From assembly GCF_002939865.1 (NCBI RefSeq), contig NZ_MDEE01000007.1:62001-126000 (forward strand): a stretch of DNA of 64,000 nucleotides, read 5' to 3'. The translations under genes were made by a program, and so were the position numbers. Below, in pieces: positions 59,699 through 64,000 of the stretch (positions are counted from its first letter, which is position 1; every line of letters starts with the position of its first letter). Origin of the DNA: Xanthomonas dyei (GTDB lineage: Bacteria > Pseudomonadota > Gammaproteobacteria > Xanthomonadales > Xanthomonadaceae). The notes under the pieces were generated by a model. The model was not told the origin of the DNA, did no database searches, and saw only the letters and a program-made list of their open reading frames with translations.

Positions 59699-61723
59699 AT
59701 GACCAACCCGCTGCTCGACCTGTCTGGACTGCCGTCCTTCGATGCCATCCGCCCCGAACATGTGGGCCCGGCGATCGACCAACTGCTGGCCGAGGCGGAA
59801 GCGGCGGTGAAGGTGGCCGAGCAGGTCAGCCCGGTGAGCTGGAACAGCTTCGTGGTGCCGCTGGACGATGCCACCGAGCGGCTGTGGCGCGCGTGGGGGC
59901 AGGTCGGCCATCTGCAGGCGGTGATGAACACGCCCGAGCTACGCGAGGCCTACAACAGCAATCTGCCCAAGGTGAGCCGCTTCGGCAGCGCGCTGGGCCA
60001 GAACCTGGCCTTGTACGCGCAGTACAAGGCGCTGGCGCAATCGCCGGAAGCGGCCGATTACGATGAGGCACGCCGCAAGGTACTGGATAACGCGCTACGC
60101 GATTTCCGTCTGGGCGGCGCCGAGCTGGACGACGAGGCCAAGGCGCGCTTTGCGCAGATCCAGGAAGAGCTGTCCGCGTTGGCGGCCAAGTTTTCGCAGA
60201 ACGTGCTCGATGCCACCGACGCATGGTCGTACGTCACCGAAGACCAGACGCAGTTGTCGGGGCTGCCGGCCGAAGTGATCGCCGCCGCCCGCGCTGCCGC
60301 AGAGAAAGATGGCGTCCCGGGCTGGAAGTTCACCTTGCAGATGCCGTGCTATCTGCCGGTGCAGAGCGATGCCGACAGTCGCGACCTGCGCGCGCTGCTG
60401 TATCGCGCCAACGCCGAGCGCGCGTCCGAATTCGGCGATGCCGCGCTGGACAACAGCGCCAATATCGATCGCATTCTCGCCCTGCGCGCAGAGCTGGCGC
60501 AGCTGCTTGGGTTTGCCGGGTATGCCGACTATTCGGTGGCCACCAAGATGGCGCAAAGCCCGGATGAAGTGATGGGCTTTCTGCGCGACCTGGCGGTGCG
60601 CGCCAAGCCATATGCGCAACGCGACCGCGCCGAACTCGAAGCCTTTGCGCGCGACGAACTTGGCCTGGACGAACTGCAGGCCTGGGACCTGGCCTACGTC
60701 AGCGAAAAGCTCAAGCAGGCGCGCTACAGCTTCTCCGAGCAGGAAGTGAAGCAGTATTTCACCGAGCCGAAAGTGTTGGCCGGCCTGTTCGATGTGATCC
60801 ACAGCTTGTACGGCCTGCGCGTCAAGCCCGACAGCGCGCCGGTCTGGCATGAGGATGTGCGTTTTTACCGGCTCGAAGATGCGCAAGGCGCGTTGGTCGG
60901 CCAGTTCTATCTGGATCTGTACGCGCGCGAAGGCAAGCGCGGTGGCGCGTGGATGGACGATTGCCGCAACCGCCGCGAGACCGCCAAGGGCGTGCAGACA
61001 CCGCTGGTGTATCTGGTGTGCAACTTCGGCCGTGGCAGCGGCGATGCACCGGCCACGTTCCGGCATGGCGAAGTCACTACGCTGTTCCATGAAATGGGCC
61101 ATGGCCTGCATCAGCTGCTCACGCGGATCGGCGAGCTGGGTGTGGCCGGGATCAACGGCGTGGAATGGGACGCGGTGGAATTGCCCAGCCAGTTCATGGA
61201 GAACTTCTGCTGGGAATGGGGGCGCGTACAGGCGATGACCGCGCACGTGCAGACCGGCGAGCCGCTGCCGCGCAACCTGTTCGACCGGCTGCTGGCCGCG
61301 CGCAATTTCCAGAGCGGCATGTTTACCGTGCGGCAGCTGGAATTCGCATTGTTCGACATGCAATTGCACAGCAGTTTCGACCCGGCTCAGGACAGCGTGC
61401 TACAGCTGATCGAACGCGTGCGCGATGAGGTCGCCGTCAATCGCCCGCCGGCGTGGAATCGCTTCCCGCATCAGTTCAGCCACATCTTTGCCGGCGGCTA
61501 CGCGGCTGGTTACTACAGCTACAAATGGGCCGAAGTGCTCAGCGCCGACGCCTATGCCGCGTTCGAAGAAGCACCCGAGCAGGTGGCCGAGACCGGTGCG
61601 CGGTTCCGCGTTGAGGTGCTGTCGCGTGGCGGAAGCCGTAGCGCTGCCGACAACTTCCGCGCCTTCCGTGGTCGCGCGCCCAGCATCGATGCGCTGCTGC
61701 GGCATAACGGCATGGCGGGCTGA
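59699..61723 (+). CDS. prlC: Oligopeptidase A (M3 metallopeptidase)
   Basis: A 674-residue M3-family oligopeptidase. The zinc motif is HEMGH (464-468) within TLFHEMGHGLHQLL, and the third ligand Glu is in the following helix region (GVEWDAVELPSQFMENF). The C-terminus has FSHIFAGGYAAGYYSYKWAEVLSAD, typical of PrlC/OpdA. It degrades oligopeptides, including cleaved signal peptides, in the cytoplasm. Length matches E. coli PrlC (680). It has an upstream gap of 97 bp and a hairpin after the stop. Confidence 0.95.
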   Translation: MTNPLLDLSGLPSFDAIRPEHVGPAIDQLLAEAEAAVKVAEQVSPVSWNSFVVPLDDATERLWRAWGQVGHLQAVMNTPELREAYNSNLPKVSRFGSALGQNLALYAQYKALAQSPEAADYDEARRKVLDNALRDFRLGGAELDDEAKARFAQIQEELSALAAKFSQNVLDATDAWSYVTEDQTQLSGLPAEVIAAARAAAEKDGVPGWKFTLQMPCYLPVQSDADSRDLRALLYRANAERASEFGDAALDNSANIDRILALRAELAQLLGFAGYADYSVATKMAQSPDEVMGFLRDLAVRAKPYAQRDRAELEAFARDELGLDELQAWDLAYVSEKLKQARYSFSEQEVKQYFTEPKVLAGLFDVIHSLYGLRVKPDSAPVWHEDVRFYRLEDAQGALVGQFYLDLYAREGKRGGAWMDDCRNRRETAKGVQTPLVYLVCNFGRGSGDAPATFRHGEVTTLFHEMGHGLHQLLTRIGELGVAGINGVEWDAVELPSQFMENFCWEWGRVQAMTAHVQTGEPLPRNLFDRLLAARNFQSGMFTVRQLEFALFDMQLHSSFDPAQDSVLQLIERVRDEVAVNRPPAWNRFPHQFSHIFAGGYAAGYYSYKWAEVLSADAYAAFEEAPEQVAETGARFRVEVLSRGGSRSAADNFRAFRGRAPSIDALLRHNGMAG

Positions 61724-61736
61724 GCGGGGCAGTCGC

Positions 61737-61760
61737 GCGCCTGCCATCGCTGGCAGGCGC
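61737..61760 (+). terminator. Hairpin after prlC
   Basis: A perfect 10-bp stem (GCGCCTGCCA/TGGCAGGCGC) with a TCGC loop, 13 bp after the prlC stop. No T-run follows. Confidence 0.5.
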
Positions 61761-61875
61761 TGCGTTCGCAGGGCATGCGTTCGCAGTTCAGTGAGGTGGA
61801 TTGTCGTATAAGCGCAGCAGCGCGGTCACCCAGATGACCGATGCGCCACTGGATCAGCACATCAAGGAAAGTGCA

Positions 61876-62547
61876 ATGCAGCGACGTCTGTCATGGAGTG
61901 TGGTGGTGTTGATGGCCGCGGCGGTACCGGCCGCGGCGCAGCACGCCGGTCACGCCAGTAGTCTGGCTGGCCTGCGCGCAGGCCCAGGCGAGGAATACCG
62001 GCGTGTGGGCGAGGCCAGCGCCGGCAACGCGCTCACGGTCTATGGGTGCCTGAAGAACGGCAGATGGTGCGATGTGCGTGCGCCGGATGCGCGTGGCTGG
62101 ATGCCTGCGCAAGCGATCGCGCTGGAGCGCGGCGATTTGAGCCGCGTGGTGCCGAAACTCGAGTTTTCGCTGGACGCGTATTGGGACGCGCATTACCGCG
62201 GCCGCGAATGGACCGTGGAGAGTGAGCGCGCGCTGTGGCGCGACCATTCACCCGGCAACTCGCCGGCGCTGGAAGTGCTTGCGCCCGGTGAGGGCCTGCC
62301 GCAAGCCGGCGACCCCTCCATCGCAAGACGCGTCAAACAGGAGACACGCGTAAACACCGAGCGGACCAACCGCGAGCGAGCCGAGATCGATGCGGCCAGG
62401 AGCTTGCAGTTCAAGCGCGATCAGGCCCGGACGGCGTGCCGCAGCAGGCAGCGCGCACAAGAGCAGAGCGCTGCCAGGGACGCGAAGGGCCAGCCCGCCA
62501 GCAGCGGGACCTCGATGGAAGATTGCGACCGCTTGCGGGACGAATAA
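61876..62547 (+). CDS. SH3-domain secreted protein
   Basis: A 223-residue protein with a signal peptide (about 1-22, AAAQ). Residues 27-75 look like a bacterial SH3 (SH3b) domain: GLRAGPGEEYRRVGEASAGN, then VYGCLKNGRWCDV and GWMPAQAI, with a Cys pair. The rest (about 110-223) is highly charged, Arg/Glu-rich and probably helical, with more Cys near the end. SH3b domains often bind cell-wall peptides. The ATG at 61876 was chosen for its signal peptide and AAGGAAA site. The function is unknown. Confidence 0.7.
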   Translation: MQRRLSWSVVVLMAAAVPAAAQHAGHASSLAGLRAGPGEEYRRVGEASAGNALTVYGCLKNGRWCDVRAPDARGWMPAQAIALERGDLSRVVPKLEFSLDAYWDAHYRGREWTVESERALWRDHSPGNSPALEVLAPGEGLPQAGDPSIARRVKQETRVNTERTNRERAEIDAARSLQFKRDQARTACRSRQRAQEQSAARDAKGQPASSGTSMEDCDRLRDE

Positions 62548-62550
62548 GAC

Positions 62551-62579
62551 ACCGCACCTGCGCCTTGGCGCAGGGCGGT
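62551..62579 (+). terminator. Hairpin after the SH3-domain gene
   Basis: A stem of about 12 bp (ACCGC...CTGCGCC TT GGCGCAG...GCGGT) with a small bulge, directly after the stop at 62547. The T-run is missing, so termination is likely but not certain. Confidence 0.45.
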
Positions 62580-62779
62580 AACGCGTGATTGCACGTCGCT
62601 GCTTTCACATAGGCATGTCGTCAACATGCGTGCTGGCAACGCTGTTCTGTCGCATCGCGGTTGCTTGAAGTTGCACCGCCCGTCTTCCACTGATGGACCC
62701 CTTGCACGGCGCGGACACGGATCGACTCTCCGTACCCGCGTGGCTGCACAACGCGATTACACGCGTTTGCATGCAGCCA

Positions 62780-63988
62780 TCACGCCCGCCCGAACACCAG
62801 GGTGCCGTTGGTCCCGCCAAAGCCGAAGCTGTTGGACATCACCGTGTTCAAGGTCGCTTCCTGTGTCTGCCGCAGGATCGGGAAGCCTTCGGCGCGCGGG
62901 TCGAGTTCGTCGATATGCGCCGAGCCGGCCATGAAGCCATCGCGCAACATCAGCAGGCTGTAGATCGCCTCGTGCACGCTGGCTGCGCCCAGCGAATGAC
63001 CGGACAGCGCCTTGGTCGACGACAGCGGCGGCACGTTGTCGCCGAACACCGCGCGCACTGCGCCCAGCTCGGTGACATCGCCCAGCGGTGTCGAGGTGCC
63101 GTGCGTGTTGAGGTAATCGATCGGGCGATCCAGCCCCTGCATGGCCATGTGCATGCAGCGCACCGCGCCTTCGCCGCTGGGCGCCACCATGTCCGCACCA
63201 TCGGAGGTCACGCCATAGCCGAGCAGCTCGGCATGGATGCGTGCGCCGCGTGCGACGGCGTGGTCGTAGTCTTCCAGCACCAACATGCCGCCGCCGCTAC
63301 CGATGACGAAGCCATCGCGCTGCGCATCGTACGGGCGCGAGGCCACTGCCGGGCGATCGTTGAAGCCGGTGGACAGCGCGCCCATCGCATCGAACATCAC
63401 GCTCATGGTCCAGTGCAGTTCTTCGCCGCCGCCGGCGAACATCACATCCTGCGCGCCGTGCCGGATCAGATCCGCCGCCGCGCCGATGCAATGCGCCGAG
63501 GTCGCGCAGGCGGCCGACAGCGAATAGCTCAGGCCGCGGATCTTGAACGCGGTGGCCAGCGAGGCCGACACCGCCGAGCACATGGTGCGCGGCACCATGT
63601 ACGGGCCCACCTTGCGCACGCCGCGGTTGCGCAGCAGATCGGCGGTTTCCACCTGCCATTGGCTGGACCCGCCGCCGGAACCGGCGATTACGCCGGTGCG
63701 CACATCGCTAACCTGTTCGGCGCTCAGGCCCGCATCGGCAATCGCATCGCGCATGGCCAGATACGCGTACGCGCAGGCGTCGCCCATGAAGCGTTTGAGC
63801 TTGCGGTCGATCAGTGCTTCCAGATCCAGCGTGACTGCGCCGCCCACCTGGCTGCGCAGACCGGCCTCGGCATGGTCGGGCAGGGCGGTGATGCCGGAGC
63901 GGCTTTCGCGCAATGCGATGGAGACGGTGTCCAGGTCATTGCCCAGACACGAATTGATGCCCATTCCGGTGACGACGACACGACGCAT
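62780..63988 (-). CDS. fabB: Beta-ketoacyl-ACP synthase I (FabB)
   Basis: A 402-residue KAS I. The catalytic triad is C161 (SAACATSAH), H296 (NTHGTSTP) and H331 (SGHSLGA). The C-terminal [14 protein letters not shown] is typical. Length fits FabB (about 404) rather than FabF (about 413). It extends acyl chains and is needed for unsaturated fatty acids. The start overlaps the stop of an upstream gene (TGATG), the usual place of fabA, which lies outside the window. Confidence 0.93.
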   Translation of the reverse strand: MRRVVVTGMGINSCLGNDLDTVSIALRESRSGITALPDHAEAGLRSQVGGAVTLDLEALIDRKLKRFMGDACAYAYLAMRDAIADAGLSAEQVSDVRTGVIAGSGGGSSQWQVETADLLRNRGVRKVGPYMVPRTMCSAVSASLATAFKIRGLSYSLSAACATSAHCIGAAADLIRHGAQDVMFAGGGEELHWTMSVMFDAMGALSTGFNDRPAVASRPYDAQRDGFVIGSGGGMLVLEDYDHAVARGARIHAELLGYGVTSDGADMVAPSGEGAVRCMHMAMQGLDRPIDYLNTHGTSTPLGDVTELGAVRAVFGDNVPPLSSTKALSGHSLGAASVHEAIYSLLMLRDGFMAGSAHIDELDPRAEGFPILRQTQEATLNTVMSNSFGFGGTNGTLVFGRA

Positions 63989-64000
63989 CAGAAGTTCTCC
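63988..64000 (-). CDS. 3' end of an upstream gene, possibly fabA
   Basis: Only the last codons (Glu-Asn-Phe-stop) lie inside the window, ending in a TGATG overlap with the fabB start. fabA commonly precedes fabB in gammaproteobacteria; the identity is inferred from that position only. Confidence 0.35.

Overview
The window is chromosomal DNA from a Xanthomonas species. It is GC-rich and densely coded. It carries a copLAB copper-resistance operon, a periplasmic chorismate mutase, a YajQ protein of the c-di-GMP-binding type, an effector with a Xanthomonas-type XVIPCD secretion domain, and two dispersed repeat families of a kind common in this genus. The species cannot be fixed from the sequence alone. 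There are no rRNA or tRNA genes, no CRISPR array and no intact insertion sequence.

Layout. 1-1.9 kb: rRNA modification genes (rsmC-like, rsuA) and a HAD phosphatase, joined by ATGA overlaps. 2.4-7.8 kb (minus strand): an SDR dehydrogenase, a DUF1415 protein, an alpha/beta hydrolase, an RpfC-like hybrid kinase with its HPt domain on a separate overlapping gene, and YajQ. 7.9-12.4 kb: a DMT exporter, the metNIQ methionine importer and a small membrane protein. 12.5-23 kb: two outer-membrane barrel proteins, a deoxyinosine DNA glycosylase, a YggN-like protein, the aceF-X-lpd pyruvate dehydrogenase genes (aceE is elsewhere), a secreted amidohydrolase and a DUF6624 protein. 23.4-31 kb: the complete atpIBEFHAGDC ATP synthase operon, with dispersed inverted repeats in three of its intergenic gaps and a strong terminator.

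31-45.6 kb: chorismate mutase, GtrA, glmU between two copies of a ~142-bp MITE-like repeat, a secreted beta-helix protein whose signal peptide starts inside the second copy, and then a minus-strand block: MacA-like adaptor, ABC ATPase, two FtsX/MacB-like permeases, a PDZ-like secreted protein, an NtrC-type regulator and an NtrY-like kinase. A good sigma-54 promoter lies before the adaptor gene, with a cluster of TGTCCGC/GCGGACA inverted repeats upstream of it. This looks like a self-contained sigma-54 controlled export system, divergent from glmS.

45.7-53.7 kb is an accessory-looking stretch of apparently lower GC: an 832-residue secreted beta-helix protein, a 650-bp gap with a TGCGA microsatellite, two unknown genes, and an antibacterial type IV secretion effector (lysozyme-like + Cys/His peptidase + peptidoglycan-binding + XVIPCD) behind its likely lipoprotein immunity gene. 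53.9-64 kb: gloA, copLAB, a cysteine-synthase-like enzyme, oligopeptidase A, an SH3-domain protein and fabB.

The most interesting points are the sigma-54/enhancer-controlled exporter, the effector-immunity pair, and the repeat that supplies a start codon and signal-peptide N-terminus. All functional calls come from reading motifs by eye; no database search was run.
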